From NCBI GenBank assembly GCA_042095135.1, contig JBELBV010000002.1, forward strand, positions 82,668 to 146,667: DNA of 64,000 nt, read 5' to 3'. Below the pieces are notes generated by a model, which saw only the letters and a list, made by a program, of their open reading frames with translations, had not been told where the DNA came from and did not search any database. This DNA is from UA16 sp042095135. Its GTDB lineage: Bacteria > Bacteroidota > Bacteroidia > Flavobacteriales_D > Sanyastnellaceae. This document shows, piece by piece, positions 7,584-17,219 of the stretch; position 1 is the first letter of the stretch; each line of letters starts with the position of its first letter. The position numbers and the translations under genes are program-made.

Positions 7584-9863
7584 ATGGATCAAACGCTGCT
7601 TTATTCAGTACCGGCAATCGCCATCTTGGGGTTGCTCGTCATGGCCGTACAGGCTGCTTGGGTTCGCAAGCAAGACGCCGGCGAAGCCCGCATGGCTGAA
7701 ATCGCCAACCACATTCACGAAGGTGCATTGGCCTTCCTCCGAGCGGAGTACCGCATCCTCGCCATCTTCGTCGTAATCGCCGGAGCATTACTCGGGTTTG
7801 TATCGACCATTGTACCGACCACCCACTGGTTCATTGTAGTGGCATTTGTCATTGGTGCGGTATTCTCAGCGCTGGCTGGAAACGTCGGCATGCGGATCGC
7901 TACTCAGGCCAATGTTCGTACTACGCAAGCGGCCCGCACTTCGCTGGCTCAAGGCCTGAAGGTCTCCTTCACTGGAGGTATGGTTATGGGACTTGGCGTT
8001 GCTGGTTTGGCTGTCTTCGGATTGAGCGTACTGTTCATCTTGTTGCTCGGAATGAATTTGGCCCCCGACACCACTACTGGTGTGGACCAAATGACCGTTG
8101 TGCTGGAAGCGCTTGCTGGTTTCTCACTGGGAGCGGAATCGATTGCGCTCTTTGCTCGTGTCGGAGGAGGCATCTACACCAAGGCGGCTGACGTCGGCGC
8201 GGACTTGGTAGGAAAGGTCGAAGCAGGCATTCCCGAGGACGACCCCCGCAATCCAGCGACCATCGCAGACAACGTCGGCGATAACGTCGGTGACGTGGCA
8301 GGCATGGGTGCCGATTTGTTCGGCTCTTACGTCGCAACCGTATTGGCAGCCATGGTATTGGGCAATGCCGTAATCCGCGGCACAGGTGGTTTGGACGACA
8401 ACTTTGGTGGTCAATCTACCATCTTGTTGCCTTTGATCATCGCTGCCTTGGGGATCATCTTTTCTATCCTCGGGGGCCTCATGATTCGAGTCAAAGACGG
8501 CGCGAAGGAGAGCGATGTTCAAGCAGCACTGAATCGTGGCAACTGGGGGTCCATTCTAATGACCGCTGTTGCGTCCTACGCTCTTATCACATGGATGCTT
8601 CCTGCAACCATGCAGATGAGTGAAATTGGAGGCGCAGACGCCATTGTCTTCACCCCAATGGATGTCTTCTATGCTGTCATTGTCGGGCTTATCGTTGGTG
8701 GGGTCATCAGCTACATGACAGAATACTACACCGGCTTGGGCAAAAAGCCAGTCATGGATATCGTCCAGAAGTCATCAACCGGTGCGGCAACGAACATCAT
8801 CGCCGGTCTCGCTACAGGTATGATCTCGACGTTCGGACCTGTCCTCCTTTTCGCATCTGCGATTTACGCAGCTTACGCTTTTGCAGGCTTCTACGGTGTA
8901 GCCATCGCGGCTTCTGCTATGATGGCAACCACCGCCATGCAGCTTGCCATTGACGCCTTTGGGCCAATTGCAGACAACGCAGGCGGTATTGCCGAGATGA
9001 GTGAACTCCCTGATGAAGTGCGCGAGCGTACTGATATACTAGATTCAGTTGGGAACACAACAGCAGCCATCGGGAAAGGCTTCGCCATTGCTTCTGCTGC
9101 ATTGACAGCACTCGCCTTGTTCGCTGCCTATGTTGAATTCACTGGGATTGACGGCATCAACATCTTCAAGGCGAACGTACTTGCGGCTCTCTTCATTGGA
9201 GGTATGGTTCCTGTCGTATTCTCCGCCTTGGCGATGAACAGCGTGGGTAAAGCAGCCATGGAAATGGTTAAAGAAGTACGCCGGCAGTTCAAAGAAATTC
9301 CGGGCATCATGGAAGGCACAGGAACGCCCGATTACGGCAAATGTGTGGATATCTCAACACAGGCGGCACTGCGTGAAATGATGCTTCCAGGTGCGATGAC
9401 CCTCATCTTCCCATTGGTAATTGGTTTGCTGCCGTTGTTATTTGGGATGTCCAATGCATGGGCAGCAGAGACACTGGGCGGCTACATGGCCGGTGTGACC
9501 GTCTCAGGTGTTCTCTGGGCGATTTTCCAAAACAATGCAGGCGGTGCATGGGACAACGCTAAGAAGTCCTTCGAAGCTGGTGTTGAAATCGACGGTGAGA
9601 TGACTTTCAAGGGTTCTGAGGCGCACAAAGCTGCTGTAACAGGTGACACGGTCGGTGACCCCTTCAAGGACACCAGCGGACCTTCGATGAACATCCTCAT
9701 CAAGTTGACGTGCTTGGTTGGCCTCGTCATTGCCCCCATCCTCGGCGGCCACGGCAGCGAGGAAGGTCACAGCCACGGCGACGCTATCGAAGCGCCGGCT
9801 GCGCAGGAAGCTCAGCCCACTGCTCACGCAATCGAAATCAACGCAGAAGGCGACGCACAATAA
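7584..9863 (+). CDS. hppA: K+-dependent membrane-bound pyrophosphatase (ion pump)
   Basis: 759 residues with about 16 hydrophobic segments. It hydrolyses cytoplasmic pyrophosphate and pumps H+ and/or Na+ out. The substrate-binding cluster is intact: DVGADLVGKVEAGIPEDDPRN, then PATIADNVGDNVGDVAGMG. The segment GNTTAAIGKG has Ala where K+-independent enzymes have Lys, which predicts K+ dependence. Whether it moves Na+ or H+ cannot be settled by eye. The C-terminal tail after the last helix is unusually long and His-rich (GGHGSEEGHSHGD, then Ala/Glu-rich). It stands alone, followed by a strong terminator. Confidence 0.95.
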   Translation: MDQTLLYSVPAIAILGLLVMAVQAAWVRKQDAGEARMAEIANHIHEGALAFLRAEYRILAIFVVIAGALLGFVSTIVPTTHWFIVVAFVIGAVFSALAGNVGMRIATQANVRTTQAARTSLAQGLKVSFTGGMVMGLGVAGLAVFGLSVLFILLLGMNLAPDTTTGVDQMTVVLEALAGFSLGAESIALFARVGGGIYTKAADVGADLVGKVEAGIPEDDPRNPATIADNVGDNVGDVAGMGADLFGSYVATVLAAMVLGNAVIRGTGGLDDNFGGQSTILLPLIIAALGIIFSILGGLMIRVKDGAKESDVQAALNRGNWGSILMTAVASYALITWMLPATMQMSEIGGADAIVFTPMDVFYAVIVGLIVGGVISYMTEYYTGLGKKPVMDIVQKSSTGAATNIIAGLATGMISTFGPVLLFASAIYAAYAFAGFYGVAIAASAMMATTAMQLAIDAFGPIADNAGGIAEMSELPDEVRERTDILDSVGNTTAAIGKGFAIASAALTALALFAAYVEFTGIDGINIFKANVLAALFIGGMVPVVFSALAMNSVGKAAMEMVKEVRRQFKEIPGIMEGTGTPDYGKCVDISTQAALREMMLPGAMTLIFPLVIGLLPLLFGMSNAWAAETLGGYMAGVTVSGVLWAIFQNNAGGAWDNAKKSFEAGVEIDGEMTFKGSEAHKAAVTGDTVGDPFKDTSGPSMNILIKLTCLVGLVIAPILGGHGSEEGHSHGDAIEAPAAQEAQPTAHAIEINAEGDAQ

Positions 9864-9881
9864 GCGCCCCCTCTGCCCATG

Positions 9882-9912
9882 AAAAAGGGACTCCGTTCGG
9901 AGTCCCTTTTTT
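9882..9912. terminator. Intrinsic terminator after the pyrophosphatase gene, probably bidirectional
   Basis: A perfect 13-bp stem (AAAAAGGGACTCC with GGAGTCCCTTTTT), GTTC loop and T run. The A run on the other arm lets it also serve the convergent deoxynucleoside kinase gene. Confidence 0.85.
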
Positions 9913-9961
9913 CGTGTCCAATGCCGTCGGATTGAGGCAACAGTGAGGAGTGCGCTAAGCC

Positions 9962-10579
9962 TTAGACGAACAAGCCGTGCAGCTCGGCATCCACGCCCTC
10001 GATGACCACACCGAGGTCCTCTTTGTTTTCGTGGAAGCGGTTGTTGTCCACGTCGATGACCAGCAACTTGCCAGCGCTGTACGTGCTGATCCACGCTTCG
10101 TAACGCTCATTAAGCCGGTTGAGGTAATCCAGGCGAATGGCCTCTTCGTAATCCCTTCCGCGCTTTTGGATGTTCTCCACAAGCTTCGGAACAGAAGCGC
10201 GCAAGTAGATCATCAAGTCCGGTGGCGAAATGAACCGCTCCATCAGCTGGAACAGATCAAGATAATTCTGGAAGTCACGGGAACTCATCAAGCCCATCGC
10301 GTGCAAATTCGGCGCAAAGATGTGCGCGTCCTCATAAATGGTTCGGTCTTGGATGACCTTCTTCCCGCTTTTCTGCAATTCGGCCAGTTGAGCAAACCGC
10401 GACCGCAAGAAGAAAACCTGCAGGTTGAATGACCAACGCTGCATGTCCTTGTAGAAATCATTCAAGTACGGGTTGTCATCCACTTGCTCGAAATGGGGCT
10501 CGTAGCGGTAATGTTTTGCGAGGAGCGTGGTCAGGGTGGTCTTCCCCGACCCGATGTTTCCGGCGATGGCAATGTGCAT
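9962..10579 (-). CDS. Deoxynucleoside kinase
   Basis: 205 residues. P-loop GNIGSGKTT at residues 7-15, the dNK signature DRTIYEDAHIFA, the LID-type region ENIQKRGRDYEEAIRLDYLNRLNERYEAW, and the closing beta strand LLVIDVD are all present. These enzymes phosphorylate deoxyadenosine, deoxyguanosine or deoxycytidine for nucleotide salvage. Specificity is not readable here. A longer frame from 10807 exists, but the first 76 residues are unrelated and overlap the GH3 gene. The ATG at 10579 puts the beta-strand/P-loop at the N-terminus as expected. Confidence 0.93.
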   Translation of the reverse strand: MHIAIAGNIGSGKTTLTTLLAKHYRYEPHFEQVDDNPYLNDFYKDMQRWSFNLQVFFLRSRFAQLAELQKSGKKVIQDRTIYEDAHIFAPNLHAMGLMSSRDFQNYLDLFQLMERFISPPDLMIYLRASVPKLVENIQKRGRDYEEAIRLDYLNRLNERYEAWISTYSAGKLLVIDVDNNRFHENKEDLGVVIEGVDAELHGLFV

Positions 10580-10676
10580 AATTCTGGCTTCGTTGAACGT
10601 GCAAAATAGGCCCATTTGAATCGGAACGAAAACCGGGTTTTCAACAGGTCTCCCACACGGAATCAACGGAGCGTTG

Positions 10677-12218
10677 TTAGGCCAATTCGCCCTGTTCAGG
10701 CTCTTTTTGGGCGGCCAGCAGCGCGTCCACGATGGAGCGGTCGTTGACCAACCGTGGCACCTTGTGTTGCCCGCCCAATTTCCCTTTGGCTTGCAACCAG
10801 TCGTCAAACGTACCGGCCGCTACCTCATGTCCCAATGGGAAGCGCAAGGCGAGCTCCGCAGTTCGTTTGGCGTCGTAATCCGAATTCTGCCGGCGCAGAG
10901 AAGCGTCCAAGCACTCCATGAACAAATCCATTCCACCATTGGGCGGCTTACTGAATTCAATGCACCATTCGTGCGCGCCGGTTTCCTCTAGGTTCATGAA
11001 CACCGGGGCAGCAGTGTAATCCCGCACGTGCGCATCCGCCAACGTACTCGCCTCCGCAATCGCACGTTCTGCCTGATCCACCATCACTTCTTCTCCAAAT
11101 GCATTCAGATACGATTCGGTACGCCCGACCACTTGCATGCGGAACGGGTGCGTCTCCGTGATGCGCACCACATCCCCGAGCGCATACCGCCAGAGGCCGG
11201 CATTGGTCGAGATCACCAGCGCATACTCCTCGCCCACCTCCAGTTCGCGCAATTCCAATGCCCGTGGTGAATCCGAATCCCACTCTGACATCGGCACAAA
11301 CTCGAAGAAGATGCCGTAGTCCAACATCATCAGCATGTCGTCCCCATCCAACCGATCCTGCAACCCGAAAAAGCCCTCTGAAGCATTGTAGGTTTCGAGG
11401 CAATCGAATGGCAGACGCGTCTCCCCGATCAAGGTGTCGAATTCTGCCCGGTACGGTTCAAAGCTGACACCTCCATGCATGTACAATTGCAGGTTGGGCC
11501 AGACGTCACCCAACACATCAGCTCCGGATAACTCCAACACACGCTTGGCCACAACCAACATCCAGCTTGGGACGCCCGCGAGGATGCGAACGTCCTCCTG
11601 CAGAGTCGCCCGCGCCATCGCATCCACTTTGTCTTTCCAGTTCTCCATAAGTGCAATGTCCCGGCTCGGTGTACGGCGGGCTTCGACCCAGAACGGGAGA
11701 TTGCGGACGATGATGGCACTCAGATCACCGGTAAAACCTCCGGTACCGTTTTCGTGCAAGGCAGACGAACCGCCGAGGATGAAATGCTTGCCGTCATAGA
11801 GCTCTGCTTGGGGCCGCTGATCAGAGAACAGGGCCAAGAGGTCTTTTCCGCCTTTGTAATGGCACCCCCGCAACGAGGCCTCGGTGACCGGCAAAAACTT
11901 GCTGCGGTCGGAACTCGTTCCGGAGCTTTTGGCAAACCATCGGGTTTCCCCCGGCCACAACACCCCCAACTCCCCTTGCTGGGCACGTTGTATGTAGGGC
12001 TTGAACTGATCGTACGACCGAATGGGCACTTGGCGCTGGAATTCACGCAGCGAGCGGACGCTGCCGAAACCGTGTTCGGCACCGAATGCCGTGCCTTTGC
12101 CCTCCAGCAGCAATCGATTGAACAGATGTCGCTGCAATTCGACAGGCCGCGAACGGACCCGCTCGATGTTCATCATGCGTTTGCGGATGAACCAACGAAA
12201 TGCAGCGTTAAGTGCCAT
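10677..12218 (-). CDS. GH3 auxin-responsive promoter family protein (acyl-adenylating enzyme homologue)
   Basis: 513 residues. It shows the GH3/ANL-superfamily ATP-binding motif KSSGTSSDRSKFLPVT, the acceptor-pocket signature CLETYNASEGFFG, and the adenylation hinge LWRYALGDVVRI. Plant GH3 enzymes adenylate hormone carboxylates and couple them to amino acids. Bacterial homologues are widespread in Bacteroidota with unknown substrates, so only acyl-AMP-forming chemistry is predicted. The start at 12218 (MALNAAFRWFIRKRM) was preferred over 12314, which runs into the cysteine desulfurase gene and adds a Phe/Pro-rich stretch. A weak -7-like TAATTTCG lies at 12236-12243. Confidence 0.88.
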   Translation of the reverse strand: MALNAAFRWFIRKRMMNIERVRSRPVELQRHLFNRLLLEGKGTAFGAEHGFGSVRSLREFQRQVPIRSYDQFKPYIQRAQQGELGVLWPGETRWFAKSSGTSSDRSKFLPVTEASLRGCHYKGGKDLLALFSDQRPQAELYDGKHFILGGSSALHENGTGGFTGDLSAIIVRNLPFWVEARRTPSRDIALMENWKDKVDAMARATLQEDVRILAGVPSWMLVVAKRVLELSGADVLGDVWPNLQLYMHGGVSFEPYRAEFDTLIGETRLPFDCLETYNASEGFFGLQDRLDGDDMLMMLDYGIFFEFVPMSEWDSDSPRALELRELEVGEEYALVISTNAGLWRYALGDVVRITETHPFRMQVVGRTESYLNAFGEEVMVDQAERAIAEASTLADAHVRDYTAAPVFMNLEETGAHEWCIEFSKPPNGGMDLFMECLDASLRRQNSDYDAKRTAELALRFPLGHEVAAGTFDDWLQAKGKLGGQHKVPRLVNDRSIVDALLAAQKEPEQGELA

Positions 12219-12310
12219 GCTTTTTGGTCGAAGTCCGAAATTAGCCCGCAGAACGGGACGAAAAAAGCCCTGAGGGCGGAATCCGAATGGAAAGTGCGCA
12301 GTCGCTTGAC

Positions 12311-13441
12311 TCAAGCGAACACCCGGCGGATGGCTTCAATGGCGTAATCCACTTCTTCAGCTGTGTTGTAGCGCCCAAACGAAAACCGCAAGCTCGCCCG
12401 CTGCGGATCGTGAAATTCCAGTGCACGCAGCACGTGTGAACCCAACGTCGCACCACTTGAACACGCGCTTCCACCAGAACAGGCAACGCCCTCCAAGTCG
12501 AGCAGAAACAGCGCCATGCCCGATTTGGGATGGGGCGGAAAAGAAACGTTCAGTACGGTGTACAAGCCCTCGGGGCTGTCCGAGTCGCCATTGAACCGCA
12601 CCCCCGGAATCGCCTCCGTCAACCCAGCAACCATTCGCGCCTTCAACGTCCGCACGTGTTCTTGATGAACCACCAAATCTGTGTACGCCAAATCCATAGC
12701 GGTGGCGAGGCCCACAATGTTGTGCGTGCTCTCTGTGCCGCCGCGCACCGCGCGTTCCTGACTTCCGCCTTCAATTTGTCCTTTCAGCTGCAAACCCTTG
12801 CGGATGTACAAAAATCCGACCCCTTTCGGGCCGTGGAATTTGTGGGCTGAACACGTAATAAAATCTACTGGCAAATCTTGCAAGTCGAACGCATAGTGGC
12901 ACATGGTCTGTACCGTATCCGAATGGAACAACGCGCCGGCTTCTCGGCACATGGTCCCGATGCGTTCCAAGTCCTGAATTACGGCCACCTCGTTGTTGGC
13001 GTGCATCAAGCTGACGATGGTCTTTCCATCCTTTGCCAAAAGCGCAGCAAGATGTTCTAGGTCCACCTTGCCGTCCGGCATATGGCGCACCAAGTCCAAT
13101 GTTGTGCCTTCGTTGCGCTCGAGGGATTGCGCAGTCTTGATGACGGCACTGTGTTCCGCTTCTGATGTAATGATGCGTGTGCACCCGAGGTCCCGAACCG
13201 CACTGCGCAACGCGAGGTTATCCGCTTCCGTTCCTCCCGATGTGAAATAGATGCAACTAGGATGGCAATTGAGGTGCTTCGCCACCCGACGGCGGCTCTG
13301 TTCAATCAACACCCGCGACTTGCGACCCACGGCATGACTCGAGGAAGGGTTCCCGAAGTTCTCCTGCAACACGGGCACCATGGCTTCCACCACTTCCGGT
13401 GCGACAGAAGTCGTCGCGGCATTGTCAAGATATACGTTCAT
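12311..13441 (-). CDS. Cysteine desulfurase (NifS/IscS type)
   Basis: 376 residues, class V PLP aminotransferase fold. The PLP-lysine motif CSAHKFHGPKG and the catalytic-Cys loop VACSGGSACSSG are both intact, as are TSGGTEADNLAL and the HANNEVAVIQDL segment. It removes sulfur from cysteine for Fe-S clusters or tRNA thiolation. IscU or SUF partners are not nearby, so the specific pathway is open. The first residues MNVYLDNAATT fit the canonical start. The glmM gene ends 38 nt upstream, and the two may be co-transcribed. Confidence 0.94.
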   Translation of the reverse strand: MNVYLDNAATTSVAPEVVEAMVPVLQENFGNPSSSHAVGRKSRVLIEQSRRRVAKHLNCHPSCIYFTSGGTEADNLALRSAVRDLGCTRIITSEAEHSAVIKTAQSLERNEGTTLDLVRHMPDGKVDLEHLAALLAKDGKTIVSLMHANNEVAVIQDLERIGTMCREAGALFHSDTVQTMCHYAFDLQDLPVDFITCSAHKFHGPKGVGFLYIRKGLQLKGQIEGGSQERAVRGGTESTHNIVGLATAMDLAYTDLVVHQEHVRTLKARMVAGLTEAIPGVRFNGDSDSPEGLYTVLNVSFPPHPKSGMALFLLDLEGVACSGGSACSSGATLGSHVLRALEFHDPQRASLRFSFGRYNTAEEVDYAIEAIRRVFA

Positions 13442-13479
13442 TGCTCAGGGGCAGGAACACAAAAATGCACCTTTTTCGA

Positions 13480-14868
13480 TTAATCCTCCAAAGCGCTCAA
13501 GAAGCCTTCCAATTCGGCTTTGAATCGATCGCCCAAGGTCGATGCCGCCTCGGGAGAAGCGGCTTCCGCGTACACGCGAATGATGGGCTCCGTATTGGAC
13601 TTACGCAAGTGAACCCACCCCTCATCCAAATCGAATTTCACCCCGTCTACGGTGTTCACTTCTGCCTCCGGATGCGCAGCCATCAATTGCTGCAACGCCT
13701 GATTTACATCAACGGCGGGCAAGGCCAACTTGTCTTTCGACATGAACCAATTCGGATACGTGTTGCGGAGCGCACTCACAGAACCACCCGACGCTGCGAG
13801 TTGGGTCAGGAACAACGCCGTCCCCACCACGGCATCGCGCCCGCAATGGGAAGCCGGGTAAATAATGCCTCCATTGCCCTCACCACCGATGACCGCACCT
13901 GTTTCTTTGATGGCCTTGACCACGTTGACTTCGCCCACTGCACTCGCCGTGTACTGCCCACCCCGGCCTTCGGTCACTTGGCGCAGGGCGCGCGTTGAAC
14001 TCATGTTGCTCACCGTGTTGCCAGGGGTTTTGCTCAGGACATAATCGGCGACGGCAACCAAGGTGTATTCCTCGCCAAACCAACTTCCATCTTCGCCCAC
14101 AAACGCCAGCCTGTCCACGTCAGGATCCACGCTGATGCCGAGGTCGCACCCCTCCTCCACCACGGCCTCACAGAGGTCCTTCAAATGAGCGGGAAGCGGC
14201 TCAGGGTTGTGGGCAAATTGGCCCGTCGGCTCACAGTGCACTTTCACCACCTCACATCCCAGGGCTTCCAGCAGCATCGGCACAATGATTCCACCGCTCG
14301 AGTTGACGGCATCCACCGCTACCTTGAATCTTCGAGCACGCACCGCGTCAGCATCGACTAAGGCCAAGGCCAAGGCATGCTCGACGTGCTTTTCCATCCA
14401 ATCGGACTGTCGGTTGACTACGCCAATGGTATCCACGTCCACATACTCCGCTGAGGCATTGGCCAGTTCCAATACCCGCTCGCCCGCTAAAGCGCTCAAA
14501 AACTCACCGGTCGCATCCAGCAGCTTCAATGCATTCCATTGCCGCGGGTTGTGGCTAGCGGTCAGGATGATGCCGCCGTCGGCCTGCTCCGCTGGGACCG
14601 CCAACTCGACCGTCGGTGTGGTACTCAGGCCCAAATCAATAACATCCACGCCCGCCGCGTTCAAGGTTCCCACGAGCAAATCCCGAACGAGCTCACCGCT
14701 CAATCGCGCATCCCGCCCCACGACCACCGTGGGCCGAGGCTGCCCCGTCGCCTCTCGGATCCAGCGTGCATACCCCGTGGCAAATTTGACGACATCGGGA
14801 GGCGTTAGTCCTTCTCCGGGAGCCCCCCCAATGGTTCCTCGGATGCCAGAAATGGATGTGATGAGCAT
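13480..14868 (-). CDS. glmM: Phosphoglucosamine mutase
   Basis: 462 residues of the alpha-D-phosphohexomutase superfamily. The phosphoserine loop is TASHNPRQWNAL, the Mg-binding loop DPDVDRLAFV, the sugar-recognition loop GGEGNGG, and the phosphate-binding loop RKSNTEPIIRVYAEA. The GEGNGG and SNTEP variants are those usual in Bacteroidota GlmM, converting glucosamine-6-phosphate to glucosamine-1-phosphate for UDP-GlcNAc. Phosphomannomutase activity cannot be excluded from sequence alone. A -7 box sits 4 nt before the ATG. Confidence 0.88.
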   Translation of the reverse strand: MLITSISGIRGTIGGAPGEGLTPPDVVKFATGYARWIREATGQPRPTVVVGRDARLSGELVRDLLVGTLNAAGVDVIDLGLSTTPTVELAVPAEQADGGIILTASHNPRQWNALKLLDATGEFLSALAGERVLELANASAEYVDVDTIGVVNRQSDWMEKHVEHALALALVDADAVRARRFKVAVDAVNSSGGIIVPMLLEALGCEVVKVHCEPTGQFAHNPEPLPAHLKDLCEAVVEEGCDLGISVDPDVDRLAFVGEDGSWFGEEYTLVAVADYVLSKTPGNTVSNMSSTRALRQVTEGRGGQYTASAVGEVNVVKAIKETGAVIGGEGNGGIIYPASHCGRDAVVGTALFLTQLAASGGSVSALRNTYPNWFMSKDKLALPAVDVNQALQQLMAAHPEAEVNTVDGVKFDLDEGWVHLRKSNTEPIIRVYAEAASPEAASTLGDRFKAELEGFLSALED

Positions 14869-14872
14869 GGCC

Positions 14873-14880
14873 CAAAAATA
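14873..14880 (-). promoter_or_regulatory. -7 element TATTTTTG for glmM
   Basis: Exact TAnnTTTG match, 4 nt before the ATG (TATTTTTGGGCCATG). Confidence 0.6.
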
Positions 14881-14967
14881 CCATGGCTGAGCATGACTCG
14901 TGAAAGAAATGCCTTCGGATGTGAAAAAAGGAGTGTTCGAAATGCAGCCCGGAATCCCTTCCCGTAG

Positions 14968-14975
14968 TAGCTTTG
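14968..14975 (+). promoter_or_regulatory. -7 element TAGCTTTG for the TPR operon
   Basis: Exact TAnnTTTG match, 2 nt before one ATG and 5 nt before a second in-frame ATG. It decides the start of the TPR gene. Confidence 0.55.
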
Positions 14976-14977
14976 AT

Positions 14978-16393
14978 ATGATGAATGAAGAAGGACGTGC
15001 TTACCGAGGCGAGCCTGCACTGCAAGGACTCGTTGATAAGTTCGAGGCAATGGTCGAGCACGGCGAGCAAGCCTTCTTCGACGTGGACGAGTTGGAGGGC
15101 CTGATTGAGCACTACCTCGAGCAGAAAACCACTCGCAAAGCCCACGCAGTCGCTCGCTACGCCAGCCAACTTTATCCGGCCAACCTCGCCCTCAAACTGA
15201 AGCATGCCCAGATACGCATTGCTTCAGGACAAGGCGTGAAAGCCGTTCCTCTTTTGAAAGAACTGCTGGACATCGAGCCCCTGAACGAGGAAGTCCTAAT
15301 AACCCTCGGGGCGGTGTACAGCCAGATGTCGGAACATAAGTTGGCCATTGACTGCTTCAAGCGCGCTTTGGTCTTCGCAGACAAGGAAGCCAAGCGTGAG
15401 ATTCGAATCGACATCGCCTTGGAATTTGAAAACATGGGCGCCTGGCAAGAGGCCATCCGCAACCTGCATGAAGCATTGGAGGAAGATGCCATGAACGAGA
15501 CAGCCGTCTACGAGCTGGCCTTTTGTTACGAGCGTACCGGGCAATTCAAGCAGGCGGCTGCGTTCTACGAGCAATTCCTCGAAAAGCAGCCGTACTCGTT
15601 CGCCGCTTGGTACAGCATGGGCAATGCGCTCCAGCAATGCGGGCGCTACACCCAAGCCATCGACGCCTATGATTTTGCCATTGCCATCGAAAGCGCATTC
15701 GGTCCCGCCTACCACCAGAAAGCCGAGGCCCTGGTAGCCATGGAGCGGTACCAAGACGCGTTGCACACGTACGAAGAGACCCTGACGTTCGAAGACCCCT
15801 CGCCGAGCACACGTTGCTACATGGGTGAATGCCTCGAGCGGATTGGCGACCTCGAACGCGCGGAAACCTATTACCGTGACAGCTTGAAGCTGGACCCGCG
15901 GTTCGCCGATGCGTTTGTAGGACTCGGAGTCCTCGCCGATATGCAAGGCCGACTCGGGGAGGCGTGTTCCTACTTCGAGCAAGCCTTGGAAATCGAGCCC
16001 AAGCACGCCGATTATCACCTCCTGCTCGCGACATGCCTCAAAAAACGCGAAGAGCACGACCGGGCCGAGGAAGTATACACCCAAGGGCTCCTGCTGGACA
16101 TCCAACACGAGGAGCTTTGGCTGGAGCGCGCGGACAACTTGCAATTGGCCGTACGGCATGAGGATGCATTGCTCGTGATTGACGATGGGTTGACAGCGCT
16201 TCAAAAAGCGCCTAGCCTGCGCTACCGACGCTTCATCAGTTTGTACGCCTTAGGCCAACACAAAGCAGCCTTTGACCTGCTTGAATTCCTTTTGACACAC
16301 CACTATGATCAGTCCGAAATTCTCCTGAATTTCTTACCTGCGCTTGCCAATGATGCGCGCTACATCGAACGGATTGAACGATTTAAACCTTAA
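14978..16393 (+). CDS. Tetratricopeptide repeat protein
   Basis: 471 residues, almost entirely TPR-like helix pairs. Recognisable units include LGAVYSQMSEHKLAIDCFKRAL, AVYELAFCYERTGQFKQAAAFY, WYSMGNALQQCGRYTQAIDAY, RCYMGECLERIGDLERAETYY and ADAFVGLGVLADMQGRLGEA. No signal peptide, so a cytoplasmic scaffold is likely. The open frame extends to 14900, but those codons precede the -7 box. I therefore start at MMNEEGRAYRGEP; the second ATG at 14981 is equally possible. It is the first gene of a tight plus-strand series, with comA 3 nt downstream. The partner is unknown. Confidence 0.88.
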   Translation: MMNEEGRAYRGEPALQGLVDKFEAMVEHGEQAFFDVDELEGLIEHYLEQKTTRKAHAVARYASQLYPANLALKLKHAQIRIASGQGVKAVPLLKELLDIEPLNEEVLITLGAVYSQMSEHKLAIDCFKRALVFADKEAKREIRIDIALEFENMGAWQEAIRNLHEALEEDAMNETAVYELAFCYERTGQFKQAAAFYEQFLEKQPYSFAAWYSMGNALQQCGRYTQAIDAYDFAIAIESAFGPAYHQKAEALVAMERYQDALHTYEETLTFEDPSPSTRCYMGECLERIGDLERAETYYRDSLKLDPRFADAFVGLGVLADMQGRLGEACSYFEQALEIEPKHADYHLLLATCLKKREEHDRAEEVYTQGLLLDIQHEELWLERADNLQLAVRHEDALLVIDDGLTALQKAPSLRYRRFISLYALGQHKAAFDLLEFLLTHHYDQSEILLNFLPALANDARYIERIERFKP

Positions 16394-16396
16394 ACC

Positions 16397-17203
16397 ATGT
16401 TCGAAATTTCGCATCTACCCGATCGCACTACACTCCCCCGCACCAATGGTTTGACCATGGTGATGGACAAAGGGTTGAGCCTGCGGCAAGCCGAGGACCT
16501 CATCGAAATCGGTGGCGAACTCGTTGACCTGTTAAAGCTCGGCTTTGGCACATCATTGGTCACCCCCAATGTCGGTGCCAAGGTGAAGCGCTACCACGAA
16601 GCCGGATTTGACGTCTACTGCGGCGGCACGTTGTTCGAGGCGTTTTACGTCCGCAACGAGGTCGACAACTACCTCCGCTTCATTGACAGCCTCGGCATCA
16701 CTTGCTTGGAAGTCAGCGACGGATCAATGGTTATCCCCCACGACGAAAAATGTGAGCTCATCAACAAGCTCAGCAAGAACTACAAAGTGCTTTCGGAAGT
16801 GGGCTCCAAAGAAGAAGGCATCCTCATCAGCCCCGCCAAATGGATTCGGATGATGAGCAATGAATTGCAAGCCGGAAGCTTCAAAGTCATCGCCGAAGCC
16901 CGCGAAAGCGGCAACGTCGGCATCTATCGTCCCAATGGCAGTGCCCACGTGCAGCTCGTCAAACGCATCTTGGCGAATGTCGCGCTGGAAGACATTCTTT
17001 GGGAGGCTCCGAAAAAGCCCCAGCAGGTTTGGTTCCTCCGACAATTTGGAGCGAACGTAAACCTGGGCAACATCGGACCGAACGACCTCATTCCGTTGGA
17101 ATGCTTGCGACTCGGTCTGCGCGGCGACACGTTCTTCGAACACCTGCCTGATGTGTTGGCAGAAGGCAAACGCCTTGTTAGCGACACCATCGAGGAAGAC
17201 TAA
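16397..17203 (+). CDS. Phosphosulfolactate synthase (ComA) family protein
   Basis: 268 residues with a TIM-barrel ComA pattern: TNGLTMVMDKGLSLRQAEDL, DLLKLGFGTSLV, VYCGGTLFEAFYVRNEVDNY, CLEVSDGSMVIPHDEKCELI, VLSEVGSK, and LEDILWEAPKKPQQVWFLRQFG. In methanogens ComA adds sulfite to phosphoenolpyruvate, the first step to coenzyme M. Bacteroidota do not make coenzyme M, and homologues there may feed sulfolactate or cysteate to sulfonolipids; that is inference. No ComB or ComC lies beside it. It sits 3 nt after the TPR gene and 16 nt before a rhodanese. Confidence 0.88.
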   Translation: MFEISHLPDRTTLPRTNGLTMVMDKGLSLRQAEDLIEIGGELVDLLKLGFGTSLVTPNVGAKVKRYHEAGFDVYCGGTLFEAFYVRNEVDNYLRFIDSLGITCLEVSDGSMVIPHDEKCELINKLSKNYKVLSEVGSKEEGILISPAKWIRMMSNELQAGSFKVIAEARESGNVGIYRPNGSAHVQLVKRILANVALEDILWEAPKKPQQVWFLRQFGANVNLGNIGPNDLIPLECLRLGLRGDTFFEHLPDVLAEGKRLVSDTIEED

Positions 17204-17219
17204 CCCCATCCCCTAACCC

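Noticed and set aside
15296..16204. A 302-codon frame antisense to the TPR gene
   Set aside because: The sense strand has clear TPR helices; the antisense product has none.
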